A DNA stretch of 64,000 nt from Nocardia jinanensis. Lineage in GTDB: Bacteria; Actinomycetota; Actinomycetes; Mycobacteriales; Mycobacteriaceae. Positions 38,870-47,001 of the stretch are shown one piece after another (position 1 is the first letter of the stretch; the number at the start of each line of letters is the position of its first letter). Under the pieces are notes generated by a model. It worked only from the letters and a program-made list of their open reading frames with translations, was not told the DNA's origin and made no database searches. Position numbers and translations under genes: made by a program. The stretch covers positions 310,001-374,000 of the forward strand of contig NZ_BMMH01000001.1 of assembly GCF_014645735.1 (NCBI RefSeq), read 5' to 3'.

Positions 38870-40426
38870 GTGACGGCGACAACCTCCACCGAATCGGGCG
38901 GCCTACCGCCCGGACACGATATCGATCCGGAGTTCGCGGACCTACCGTTGACGGCGCTGGCGGAGGCGGCCCTCTCGGCGGCCCGCGCGGCCGGGGCCGA
39001 ACATGCCGATCTGCGAGTGCACCGGTTGTGTACGCAAACACTGCGGTTGCGCGACGGCCGGGTGGAGGCACTCACCGATACTGTCGAGCTCGGGTTCGCG
39101 GTACGCGTTATCGTCGACGGGACCTGGGGTTTCGCCTCGCACGCGGCACTGACCAGGGAGACAGCGGCCGAGGTCGCGCGCTCGGCGGTGGCCGTGGCGA
39201 CCACCTTGCGCGCGCTGAACCGGGAACGCGTCGAACTCGCCGCCGAACCGCGCTACGAGAACGCGCGCTGGATCTCGGACTACCGGATCGATCCGTTCAC
39301 CGTCGCCTCGGCGGACAAAGTGGCCCTGCTACAGGACTATTCGGGCCGCCTCACCGCCGCCGACGGTGTCGATCACGTGACCGCGACCCTGTTGCAGGTC
39401 AAGGAGCAGACCTACTACGCGGACACCGCCGGCTCCTCGATCATCCAGCAGCGCGTGCGCCTGCAGCCGCAACTGGAAGCGATTACCGTCGATACCGCCT
39501 CGGGCGCCTTCGAGACCATGCGCACCCTGGCGCCGCCGGTCGGCCGGGGCTGGGAGTACGTCACCGGCGCGGACGAAACCTGGGACTGGGATACCGAACT
39601 GGCCCGGATCCCGGAATGGCTCGCCGAGAAGGTGAAGGCGCCGACCGTCACCGCCGGGCCCACCGACCTCGTGATCGACCCGACCAATCTGTGGCTCACC
39701 ATCCACGAATCCATCGGTCACGCCACCGAGTACGACCGTGCCATCGGCTACGAATCCGCCTACGCCGGAACCTCTTTCGCGACCCCGGACCTGCTGGGCA
39801 CATTGCGCTACGGCACTCCGATCATGCATGTCACCGCCGACCGGGTGCAGCCGTTCGGGTTGGCGACCGTCGGTTACGACGACGACGGGGTGGCCGGTCA
39901 GCGCTGGGATCTGGTGCGCGACGGAGTGCTGGTGGGGTATCAGCTCGACCGGGTCTTCGCGCCACGGCTGGGCCTGGAGCGTTCCAACGGCTGTTCCTAC
40001 GCCGATTCCCCGCATCATGTGCCGATCCAGCGGATGGCCAACGTCTCGTTACAACCCGATCCCGACGTAGATACCAGCACCGCGGAGCTGATCTCGCGGG
40101 TCTCCGACGGGATCTTCATCGTCGGCGACAAGAGCTGGTCGATCGATATGCAGCGTTACAACTTCCAGTTCACCGGGCAGCGCTTCTTCCGGATCCGCGA
40201 CGGAGAGCTGGACGGTCAGCTGCGCGATGTGGCCTATCAGGCGACCACCACGGATTTCTGGGGTTCGCTGGAGGCGGTCGGCGGCCCGTCGACCTGGCAG
40301 CTGGGCGGTGCGTTCAACTGCGGTAAGGCCCAGCCCGGCCAGGTCGCGGCGGTCAGCCACGGCTGCCCGTCGGTGCTGGTGCGCGGAGTGAACGTACTCA
40401 ACACCCGGACGGAGGCAGGGCGATGA
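38870..40426 (+). CDS. tldD: TldD-type metallopeptidase subunit
   Basis: The 518-residue subunit carries the TldD zinc motif HExxxH at H279-E280-H284 (IHESIGHATEYD) and the later GKAQPGQVAAVSHGCPS segment. With its partner TldE it forms a protease that degrades unfolded peptides, used in E. coli for microcin B17 maturation and CcdA turnover. The start is GTG 38870 (TTG 38861 is possible). It overlaps tldE by 4 bases (ATGA). No peptide-precursor gene is nearby, so a housekeeping role is likely. Confidence 0.93.
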   Translation: MTATTSTESGGLPPGHDIDPEFADLPLTALAEAALSAARAAGAEHADLRVHRLCTQTLRLRDGRVEALTDTVELGFAVRVIVDGTWGFASHAALTRETAAEVARSAVAVATTLRALNRERVELAAEPRYENARWISDYRIDPFTVASADKVALLQDYSGRLTAADGVDHVTATLLQVKEQTYYADTAGSSIIQQRVRLQPQLEAITVDTASGAFETMRTLAPPVGRGWEYVTGADETWDWDTELARIPEWLAEKVKAPTVTAGPTDLVIDPTNLWLTIHESIGHATEYDRAIGYESAYAGTSFATPDLLGTLRYGTPIMHVTADRVQPFGLATVGYDDDGVAGQRWDLVRDGVLVGYQLDRVFAPRLGLERSNGCSYADSPHHVPIQRMANVSLQPDPDVDTSTAELISRVSDGIFIVGDKSWSIDMQRYNFQFTGQRFFRIRDGELDGQLRDVAYQATTTDFWGSLEAVGGPSTWQLGGAFNCGKAQPGQVAAVSHGCPSVLVRGVNVLNTRTEAGR

Positions 40427-41826
40427 CAGTCATCGGTGCGGGTGTGCTGCCCGCGGGCACGGTGGTCGAGCAGGCCCTGGCCGCGTCGCGGGCCGACGAG
40501 GCGATCGTCATCGTCACCGACGAGTACGAGGCCTCGCTGCGCTGGGCCGGGAACTCCATGACCACGAACGGCGCCTCGGTATCGCGGCGCTGGTCGGTGG
40601 TCTCGGTGTTCCGGGACGGTCCGCGTACGGCGCGGGTCGGCAGCGTGGCCTCGACCAGTGTCGACCCCGCCGATATCGAGGCCGTGGTCCGGGCCAGCGA
40701 GGAAGCCGCCCGAACCGCCGAACCGGCCCGCGATGCCATGCCGCTGTTGGACGCGGATTCGGCGCCCGCGGCCCCGGACTGGGAGCAGGCCCCGGCCGGC
40801 ACCGGAATCGATGTGTTCACCGGCCTGGCGGGCGACCTTTCCACCGGTTTCGACGGCACCGACCGCCTCTACGGATTCGCACACCATCAGGTGCAGACCA
40901 CCTGGCTCGGGACCTCCACCGGTATCCGGCGCCGCTACACCCAGCCCACCGGATCGGTGGAGATCAACGGCAAACGCGGTGACGGCGTGGCGCCGGCCAG
41001 CGCCTGGGTCGGCGCCGGCACCACCGATTTCACCGATGTGGACACCCCGGGTCTGCTCGCGGAGCTGTCCCGGCGACTGGACTGGTCGGCGCGCCGGGTG
41101 GATCTGCCTGCCGGACGGTACGAGACGCTGCTCCCGCCGTCGGCGGTCGCCGATCTGCTGATCTACATGTACTGGTCGATGGAGGGCCGGGGCGCACAGG
41201 AGGGCCATACCGCCTTCGCCGCCGCGGGCGGTACCCGGGTCGGCGAGAAACTCACCGATATCCCGCTGACGCTCTTCTCCGATCCGGAGGCGCCCGGCCT
41301 GCAATGCCTGCCGTTCGTGGTCACCCAGGCCTCGTCGGAGACGGTATCGGTGTTCGACAACGGCTTGCCCGGGCAGCGGGTGGACTGGTTGCGCGAGGGG
41401 GCGATAGCCGATCTGGTGTACCCGCGGGCCATCGCCGCCGATTACGACACCGCCCCCACCGTCCCGGTGCAGAATCTGCTGCTCACCGGCGGTTCCGCGG
41501 CGACACTGGACGAGATGATCGCCCGGACCGGACGCGGTCTGCTGTTGACCACGCTCTGGTACATCCGCGAGGTCGACCCGGCCACCCTGCTGCTCACCGG
41601 CCTCACCCGCGACGGCGTGTATCTGGTCGAGAACGGCGAGGTCACCGGGGCGGTGAACAATTTCCGGTTCAACGAGAGTCCACTGGACCTGCTGCGCCGG
41701 GTCACCGAGGCCGGAGCCACCGAACTCACGCTGCCGCGGGAATGGAAGGACTGGTTCACCCGCACCGCCATGCCGCCGCTGCGGATTCCGGATTTCCACA
41801 TGTCGTCGGTGAGCCGGGCGACCTGA
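40423..41826 (+). CDS. tldE: TldE/PmbA-type subunit
   Basis: The 467-residue partner of TldD lacks the HExxxH motif and has the family landmarks TGFDGTDRLYGFAHHQVQTTWLGTSTG, VVTQASSETVSVFDNGLPGQRV and LLLTTLWYIREVDPATLLLTGLTRDGVYLVENGEV. It is required for complex activity, with the metal site supplied by TldD. Overlapping start and stop codons imply coupled translation. Confidence 0.93.
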   Translation: MTVIGAGVLPAGTVVEQALAASRADEAIVIVTDEYEASLRWAGNSMTTNGASVSRRWSVVSVFRDGPRTARVGSVASTSVDPADIEAVVRASEEAARTAEPARDAMPLLDADSAPAAPDWEQAPAGTGIDVFTGLAGDLSTGFDGTDRLYGFAHHQVQTTWLGTSTGIRRRYTQPTGSVEINGKRGDGVAPASAWVGAGTTDFTDVDTPGLLAELSRRLDWSARRVDLPAGRYETLLPPSAVADLLIYMYWSMEGRGAQEGHTAFAAAGGTRVGEKLTDIPLTLFSDPEAPGLQCLPFVVTQASSETVSVFDNGLPGQRVDWLREGAIADLVYPRAIAADYDTAPTVPVQNLLLTGGSAATLDEMIARTGRGLLLTTLWYIREVDPATLLLTGLTRDGVYLVENGEVTGAVNNFRFNESPLDLLRRVTEAGATELTLPREWKDWFTRTAMPPLRIPDFHMSSVSRAT

Positions 41827-41985
41827 GCCCGGTCGGCGTGGCCTTCGGTCGCGAGCGCCCAGCAGTCCATCTCGGGCAGTCACCGCGGCGTGGTCGCCAT
41901 CAGCTGTCCGCCCGGGTGTGCGGTGCGCGCACCTCCTCGTGGCCGGCTGTCGCGGCCGGCACGCAGCGTGCCCGGCGCCGATCCG

Positions 41986-42753
41986 TCAAGCTGCCGCGGT
42001 GAGAACCCGGGGACCGTCGGCGGTGATGGCGACGGTGTGCTCCGAATGGGCCGTGCGGGAGCCGTCGGCGGAGCGGATGGTCCAGCCGTCCGCGTCGGTG
42101 ACGATTCGGTCGGTGGTCGCGGCGAACCACGGTTCCAGGGCGAGCGTGAGCCCGGGCCGCAGCCGGAAGCCCCGGCCCGCGCGCCCGGCGTTGGAGACGT
42201 GCGGGTCCTCGTGCATGGTCCGGCCGAGCCCGTGACCACCGAATTCGGTATTCACCGGATAGCCGTGGGCAGCGGCGACGGCCGAGATGGCGGCCGAGAT
42301 ATCACCGATCCGGTTACCGGGCTGGGCGGCTTCGATCGCCGCCGCCAGGGCTTCTTCGGTGGCCCGCACGAGGCGCAGATCCTCGGCATCGGCCGTTCCG
42401 ACGATCACGGTGGTGGCCGCGTCGGCGACCCAGCCGTCGATACCCAGCGCGAGGTCCGCGGTCAGCACATCACCGTCGCGCAGCGCGTAGTCGAAGGGCA
42501 GGCCGTGCAGCACGGCATCGTTGACCGATAGACAGACCGTATTGCGGAACGGCCCCCGCCCGAACGAGGGCGCGTAGTCCCAGTAGCACGACACCGCGCC
42601 CCGCTGCCGGATCCGTTCGCGCACGATCATCTCCAGTTCCAGCAGGTTCACCCCCACCGCCGCGACCGCGCGCAGCTCCGCCAGGATCTCGGCCACGAAC
42701 GCGCCCGCTACGCGCATCCGCTCGATCTCGTCGGGCGATTTCAATTCCACCAT
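41986..42753 (-). CDS. methionine aminopeptidase-like M24 protein, XRE-linked
   Basis: The 255-residue protein is a type I methionine aminopeptidase homologue: VELKSPDEIERMRVAGAFVAEIL, GPFRNTVCLSVNDAVLHGLPFD. The metal ligands are in DLALGIDGWVADAATTVIVG, GHGLGRTMHEDPHV, LALEPW and RTAHSEHTVAIT. It lacks the N-terminal extension of housekeeping enzymes. ATG 42753 follows GGAGG. It is divergent from a small XRE regulator with twin operators between, so unlike the housekeeping map gene it appears to be specifically regulated. Confidence 0.88.
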   Translation of the reverse strand: MVELKSPDEIERMRVAGAFVAEILAELRAVAAVGVNLLELEMIVRERIRQRGAVSCYWDYAPSFGRGPFRNTVCLSVNDAVLHGLPFDYALRDGDVLTADLALGIDGWVADAATTVIVGTADAEDLRLVRATEEALAAAIEAAQPGNRIGDISAAISAVAAAHGYPVNTEFGGHGLGRTMHEDPHVSNAGRAGRGFRLRPGLTLALEPWFAATTDRIVTDADGWTIRSADGSRTAHSEHTVAITADGPRVLTAAA

Positions 42754-42772
42754 GACAACCTCCACAGTCCTC

Positions 42773-42786
42773 GGTATTTCTATACC
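42773..42786. promoter_or_regulatory. XRE operator candidate 1
   Basis: GGTAT-TTCT-ATACC, a perfect palindrome with a 4-base spacer. It overlaps the likely -10 region of the aminopeptidase promoter on the minus strand. Confidence 0.7.
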
Positions 42787-42794
42787 GTCATTGC

Positions 42795-42808
42795 GGTACA
42801 TTAATACC
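42795..42808. promoter_or_regulatory. XRE operator candidate 2, inside a promoter spacer
   Basis: GGTAC-ATTA-ATACC, 22 bp from site 1. It lies in the 17-bp spacer of a good plus-strand promoter, TTGCGG (42791-42796) and TAGAGT (42814-42819), which serves the XRE gene. Confidence 0.7.
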
Positions 42809-42826
42809 ACTCCTAGAGTGGAGGGC

Positions 42827-43090
42827 ATGGTCCGCCTACCCCTCACCGCCACTCAGATAGACGCCGGCCGCCGCCTCGGAGCCCGATTGCGTATCGCCCG
42901 CGATGGGCGCGACCTCGCCGAGGTCGCCCGCGCGGCCGGTATCTCCCCGGAGACTCTCCGCAAAATCGAAACCGGCCGCCTCCCCTCACCGGGCTTCGGC
43001 ACCGTCGTTTCCCTGAGCCGCGTCCTCGAACTCCCCGTCGAGGAGCTGGCCGAGATCTGGACCGCGGACAGCTTCGCCGAAACCGCCTGA
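42827..43090 (+). CDS. small XRE-family DNA-binding regulator
   Basis: The 87-residue protein is essentially one helix-turn-helix domain: AGRRLGARLRIARDGRDLAEVARAAGISPETLRKIETGRLPSPGFGTVVSLSRVLELPVEELAEIW. ATG 42827 has GGAGG right upstream. Two GGTAY-N4-ATACC sites lie in the divergent region shared with the aminopeptidase gene, so it probably represses itself and that gene. Confidence 0.88.
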   Translation: MVRLPLTATQIDAGRRLGARLRIARDGRDLAEVARAAGISPETLRKIETGRLPSPGFGTVVSLSRVLELPVEELAEIWTADSFAETA

Positions 43091-43247
43091 CCGGCCGAAC
43101 CGCGTTACGGCGGGGCCGGCCGGCGGCACGGTTCCCGGCTCGCCCGTTCGGCGACGCTTGCCGTATTCGTCGATTCGATTTCGTCGCGCATTCGGTCATG
43201 GCCGACGTGATCGCCCGCAGCAGGTCGGGTCGGTGGGCAGAAATAGG

Positions 43248-43276
43248 TTGGACGGGATTCGGTGCAAGTTGATAGC
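43248..43276 (+). promoter_or_regulatory. promoter candidate for the leader-peptide transcript
   Basis: TTGGAC (43248-43253), a 17-base spacer and GATAGC (43271-43276). This would give a transcript starting about 30 bases before the leader ORF. Confidence 0.45.
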
Positions 43277-43315
43277 GTGCGCGAGACCGTGACATCACGC
43301 GAGGAGGTGAGACCC

Positions 43316-43369
43316 ATGAACGCAGTAACCAGGTGGGTGCTCCCACTCGTGTTCACGGTTCGGCGATAG
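43316..43369 (+). CDS. 17-codon leader peptide upstream of the alpha/beta hydrolase
   Basis: ATG 43316 is preceded by an ideal GAGGAGGTG ribosome site and encodes MNAVTRWVLPLVFTVRR, then TAG. The strong translation start, tiny size, Arg-Arg end and 52-base distance to the next gene are typical of regulatory leader peptides that sense ribosome stalling. The following sequence (AGGTGTCG...AGCGCCT) can form only a weak hairpin. Attenuation by a ribosome-targeting drug or by arginyl-tRNA level is inferred. Confidence 0.65.
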   Translation: MNAVTRWVLPLVFTVRR

Positions 43370-43421
43370 ACGTAGGTGTCGCCGGGAGCGCCTGAACAAG
43401 GCAATCCCGAAAGGCAACACC

Positions 43422-44183
43422 ATGCGTTTCACCTCTGAGACATCGTCGAACGGTGTCATCGAACGTCATTTCATTCTGGATGAGATCACCGGCGTGCTCT
43501 GGTCACCCACATCCGGAACCGTCGGCGCACCGCTGCTGCTGTCGGGTCACTCCGGCGGTATGCACAAGAAGGCGCCGGGGCTGGTAGCCGGGGCATTCCA
43601 CAGCGTGACCGCCTACGGATTCACCGTCGCCGCCATCGACGCGCCCGGACATGGTGACCGGCCGCGAAACCTTCAGGATCAACGGTGGGCCGAGGCGATC
43701 CATCAGGCCCGGGCGGCGGGCGAGCCGATCGCCCCGATCGTCATCGATTACAACATGTCGCTGGCGGAGCGTGCGGTGCCGGAATGGCAGGCGACGCTGG
43801 ACGCCCTGCAGGCACTGCCCGAGATCGGCGGCCAAGCCCCGATCGGCTACGGCGGCATGACGTTGGGCGTCGCGACCGGGCTGACGTTGACGGCGGTCGA
43901 AGCCCGGATCGCTGCCCTGAGCCTCGGTGGGGTCTTCGTGTCCGACGCTCTGATCGAGGCGGCAGGAAAGATCACCGTCCCGGTCGAGTACCGGATTCCG
44001 TGGGACGACGAGGAATTCGACCGCACATCCGGGATCGCGTTGTTCGACGCCTTCGCCTCGAAGGAGAAGATATTGCACGCCCACTCGGGCAGGTACAACC
44101 AGGTGCCCGAATACGAACGCGTCAGCGCGGCCCGGTTCTTCGCCCACCACCTCGGCCGGGCAGCCGATACGGCTTCGGACTGA
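43422..44183 (+). CDS. alpha/beta hydrolase with a Thr in the nucleophile position
   Basis: The 253-residue protein has an alpha/beta-hydrolase layout. The oxyanion loop is LLLSGHSGGMHKKAPG, strand 4 is VAAIDAPGHGDRP, and the nucleophile elbow is IGYGGMTLGVATGL, where related hydrolases have G-x-S-x-G. A late HAHSGRYNQVP segment could hold the catalytic His. Thr replaces Ser at the elbow, so it may be a slow hydrolase or a binder. ATG 43422 has AAAGG upstream. It lies behind a leader peptide, which suggests inducible expression, perhaps by an antibiotic. Confidence 0.8.
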   Translation: MRFTSETSSNGVIERHFILDEITGVLWSPTSGTVGAPLLLSGHSGGMHKKAPGLVAGAFHSVTAYGFTVAAIDAPGHGDRPRNLQDQRWAEAIHQARAAGEPIAPIVIDYNMSLAERAVPEWQATLDALQALPEIGGQAPIGYGGMTLGVATGLTLTAVEARIAALSLGGVFVSDALIEAAGKITVPVEYRIPWDDEEFDRTSGIALFDAFASKEKILHAHSGRYNQVPEYERVSAARFFAHHLGRAADTASD

Positions 44184-44342
44184 CGTGAACAGGTATCCGC
44201 GTCCGTCCCCGCGCCGGACGCGGATACCGCCGGGGCCGCGCTTCTGCCGGCCTGGATCAGAACAGCGTGTGACATACCCGCTACGGCCGGTAGCCGGTGC
44301 GTCCGAATTGGGCGAGATCGGCGTCGATGTCGACCGACGGGG

Positions 44343-44711
44343 CTATTCGCCCGCCTCCCGACCAGGTCGATAATCGGCGAATTCCCAGCGTGCGATCCGG
44401 CCGATGACGCCCGCCAGCGCTTGCCAGGTGGGGCGTTCGAGATCACGCAGGAAATCGTCGATGTACCGGCGCACCACGGCGATATCCATGCGGTCGAGTA
44501 CGAGAGCGCGTCCGGCCGGGTCGAATCCGCGCCTCCCCGCGTCCACCCCGCCACTCCCGGCGGCACGAACGACGAGATCGAACGCCTCCTCCCCCGCGGC
44601 GCCCGCCGGGCCGATCATCAACTGCACCAGCAGAGCATCGGCCGCACCCACCGCCGCCGGATCCGCGAGATCGGCATCCGGGCTGTACATCCCCTTGAGC
44701 TCCGCTCTCAT
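44343..44711 (-). CDS. Imm8-family immunity protein
   Basis: The 122-residue protein begins MRAELKGMYSPDADLADP and continues LLVQLMIGPAGAAGEEAFDLVV, the pattern of the Imm8 family of polymorphic-toxin immunity proteins. Its ATG overlaps the stop codon of the preceding ORF by one base (TGATG), so it is made together with that protein, its probable cognate toxin. It should act in the cytoplasm by binding and blocking the toxin. Confidence 0.82.
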   Translation of the reverse strand: MRAELKGMYSPDADLADPAAVGAADALLVQLMIGPAGAAGEEAFDLVVRAAGSGGVDAGRRGFDPAGRALVLDRMDIAVVRRYIDDFLRDLERPTWQALAGVIGRIARWEFADYRPGREAGE

Positions 44712-45292
44712 CACCGCTCGATCTCCAGATGCGCATTGCTCTCCCAATGGCGGGCGGCCGCCGACCGCGACTCGTAGTTGGCCTCCACACCGCGCCCGGA
44801 GGGCTTCTGCTGCGGCGGGCGATACTGCCGCAAGCCGTCAGCGCTGACCCACCGATAAGCGTCGCCGTACGGCAATCGGCGTGGCTCGGCGCCCACCCAG
44901 GCCAGACCGGCGGCGTCCGCTTCGGGCCGGCCCGCCCGGCCGATCCCGAAATTTCCGCCGTGCGACCCCGCACTCCGGACGATCGCGACCACTCGCCGCC
45001 GATCGGGGCGCGCGGAGGTCCGCTGCCCCTCCGGCCCGCTCGTCGACGCCGGACCGTCCCGCTCGCGGTCCGGATCGACCACGCGCAGCGGAACCCCTCG
45101 GTGTTCGGGCGGCTCGGTCCCACGGATCCGCGCCGCGCCCGCGGCATCCCCCGATGCAAGCGTCCGGGGCCCGGCCCCGGGCCCGGAGTCGATCAGATCG
45201 TCGACTTCGGCCCGGACCTTCCGGACGTAGGACTGTAGGTAGGTGGACAGACGATTCGCGAACGCGACGTACTCGTCCGGAATCCGCGACAC
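44711..45292 (-). CDS. probable polymorphic-type toxin paired with Imm8
   Basis: The 193-residue protein has a short helical N-terminus (RIPDEYVAFANRLSTYLQSYVRKVRAEVDDLI), a Gly/Pro/Arg-rich middle, and a C-terminal domain AWVGAEPRRLPYGDAYRWVSADGLRQYRPPQQKPSGRGVEANYES, ending WESNAHLEI. The SADG.R.YRPP..KP...AN.E pattern resembles C-terminal toxin tips of RHS and WXG-type polymorphic toxins (Ntox17-like from memory, unverified). No signal peptide or secretion domain is seen. GTG 45292 has GGAAGG 6 bases upstream. It is followed with a one-base overlap by an Imm8 gene. Confidence 0.65.
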   Translation of the reverse strand: MSRIPDEYVAFANRLSTYLQSYVRKVRAEVDDLIDSGPGAGPRTLASGDAAGAARIRGTEPPEHRGVPLRVVDPDRERDGPASTSGPEGQRTSARPDRRRVVAIVRSAGSHGGNFGIGRAGRPEADAAGLAWVGAEPRRLPYGDAYRWVSADGLRQYRPPQQKPSGRGVEANYESRSAAARHWESNAHLEIER

Positions 45293-45298
45293 CGGCAC

Positions 45299-45447
45299 CC
45301 TTCCGAAAATTCGAAAATGACACCGGTCAGTCTATTTTATAGCGTCCAATCATTGCTCATCGGCGATCGATGCAGGTAACAGCTGTCGAGCCGAATCGAA
45401 TTCCGCTGCGTGATACCGGCGCAAACCGAGCGAGAAACCGCGATGAG
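45299..45447. other. AT-richer promoter region of the toxin pair
   Basis: The segment around 45308-45355 is clearly AT-richer than the chromosome around it and contains TATAAAAT on the minus strand, a plausible -10. No gene is seen. Confidence 0.4.
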
Positions 45448-46254
45448 TCAGGCCACCACCAGGACATCGTCGAGTGTGACCAGCGAGAGGTTGCGTTCCC
45501 GGATGATGTCCACCAACTGCCCGTAGCAGCGGGTGACCGGCGGGAAGTTCGCGTGCCCGATGACGATCGCCTGGGAGTTGAAGTACTTGTGCGCGCACTC
45601 CACCAGGTACTGCTCGGTGATGAGGCCGGAATCGGACAGGGAGCCGTACCACATGACCGGGACGGTATACCCCAGGTCGGCGGCGATCCGATCGACCGTG
45701 GCATTGCGCCGACCGAACGGCGGCCGATAGTACGGAGCGCCGGTGACTCCGAAAGTGTTGTGCAGGAACAACTTACAGCGTGATATCTCGTCGGCGACCG
45801 TAACCTCCGAGACGGCGGTGAGATCGGCGTGCGCCCAGGTGTGGTTCGCGAGCTGCACCTGCCCGGATTCCACCAGCGGACGCAGTTCGTCCCGATGCGT
45901 ATGCCAGGAGTCGTAACCGGCGGTGACGAAAAAGGTGAAGCGAGCACCGGTATCCCGGGCGAACCGGAGATAGGCGCCGACGACCTCGGAACTCACCCCG
46001 TCGTCCACCGTGAGCGCCATACTGCTGCCCGGCCCGGGAAGCGCGGTGATCACACCGGCCGGAATCGGCGTGCGTGGACCGCCCGGCGGGGGTGGCAGCA
46101 GCGGGGACAGCGGTGGAACCGGCGGGTCCGCAGCTTCCGGTACCCGCACCTCGCCCGCCGAGGCCGATTCGCCCTGAGCGGCGTTGCAGCCGGTCAATGC
46201 CGCCACGGTGCCCGCGGCCAGCAACGACAACACCCGACGCCTGTCCATTGCCAC
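45448..46254 (-). CDS. polysaccharide deacetylase lipoprotein (NodB fold, CE4)
   Basis: The 268-residue protein has a Tat/lipoprotein signal (DRRRVLSLLAAGTVAALTGC, Cys23), a Pro-rich linker and a CE4 domain. The catalytic and metal residues are D84-D85 (LTVDDG), H138 and H142 (NHTWAH) and the RPPFG groove motif. It should deacetylate an extracellular glycan, probably peptidoglycan or a capsule-like polymer, at the cell surface. Confidence 0.9.
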   Translation of the reverse strand: MAMDRRRVLSLLAAGTVAALTGCNAAQGESASAGEVRVPEAADPPVPPLSPLLPPPPGGPRTPIPAGVITALPGPGSSMALTVDDGVSSEVVGAYLRFARDTGARFTFFVTAGYDSWHTHRDELRPLVESGQVQLANHTWAHADLTAVSEVTVADEISRCKLFLHNTFGVTGAPYYRPPFGRRNATVDRIAADLGYTVPVMWYGSLSDSGLITEQYLVECAHKYFNSQAIVIGHANFPPVTRCYGQLVDIIRERNLSLVTLDDVLVVA

Positions 46255-46304
46255 CCCGATCGCATCGTGCTACCGACAAGATCTGTTGACGCATGCTCGA
46301 GCGT

Positions 46305-46631
46305 TCAGGACTCTACCGGCGTCGACGGAGCAGACCACGGATCGCCACGCAAGCGATTCGGCGACGATGCGACGAGCGGTACGACACGGATCTCGACACC
46401 CGGGGCTTCCGACAACTCGACAGGGTGCGCGATCTGCTCGGCGATCACCGCCGAACTGCCCACCCGTCGACGGTCGAGCTGACGGTCGAGCTGACGGTCC
46501 GCCTCGGCCGTGGCGGCGTTCGGCAGCAACGCCCAGGTCAGAGCTCGGCGATACGCACGTGTTGGGAGCAACCCCGGAACGACCGTGGTCTGCCAAGAGG
46601 TCGCCCAGGTGGCTGCCTCCTCCCGTTTCAT
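46305..46631 (-). pseudogene. remnant of a DUF5753 (Scr1-type) regulator
   Basis: This fragment keeps the DUF5753 landmark VVPGLLPTRAYRRAL and a shortened PGVEIRVVPL segment. It lacks the N-terminal XRE helix-turn-helix and the middle of the domain, and has an internal short repeat (LDRQLDRR). Length about one third of normal. Interpreted as decayed remains. Confidence 0.6.
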
Positions 46632-46712
46632 CCCCTCACGATATCGGGGTCCCGCGCCGAATCGCCCGGGTGCGCGCCGAGTTCGTCACCGCGCGACACG
46701 GGTCGCGCGGGC

Positions 46713-46955
46713 TCAGTGCTTGCGTTTGGAGGTGGTGGGTTTGCTGGGCTTCTTCTTGCTGTTGTTCTTACCGTCGCTGTCGGGCTCCCATTCGTAGCCG
46801 GGAGTTCCGTTCTCGCAATACGAATCGGCGACCTTGGTATCGGTCGCGTCGAATTCGCACCAGCGTTTGCTGCTACAGGCGACCGAGCCGAGACCGGCCG
46901 CGAGGGCGATCACCATGATGCCGGTGACGGTGCGCAGACGGATGCCGGAATACAT
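46713..46955 (-). CDS. small lysine-rich lipoprotein
   Basis: An 80-residue protein with a signal peptide and lipobox (LGSVACSS), two further cysteines (W-C-EFD, SY-C-ENG) that may form a disulfide, and a Lys/Ser-rich C-terminal tail. ATG 46955 follows AGGAGA. It precedes no obvious partner; function unknown. Confidence 0.7.
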   Translation of the reverse strand: MYSGIRLRTVTGIMVIALAAGLGSVACSSKRWCEFDATDTKVADSYCENGTPGYEWEPDSDGKNNSKKKPSKPTTSKRKH

Positions 46956-47001
46956 GTTCTCTCCTGGTTTTCGAGGGGAAGGTCGGGCGCGCGGTGGCGG
47001 G

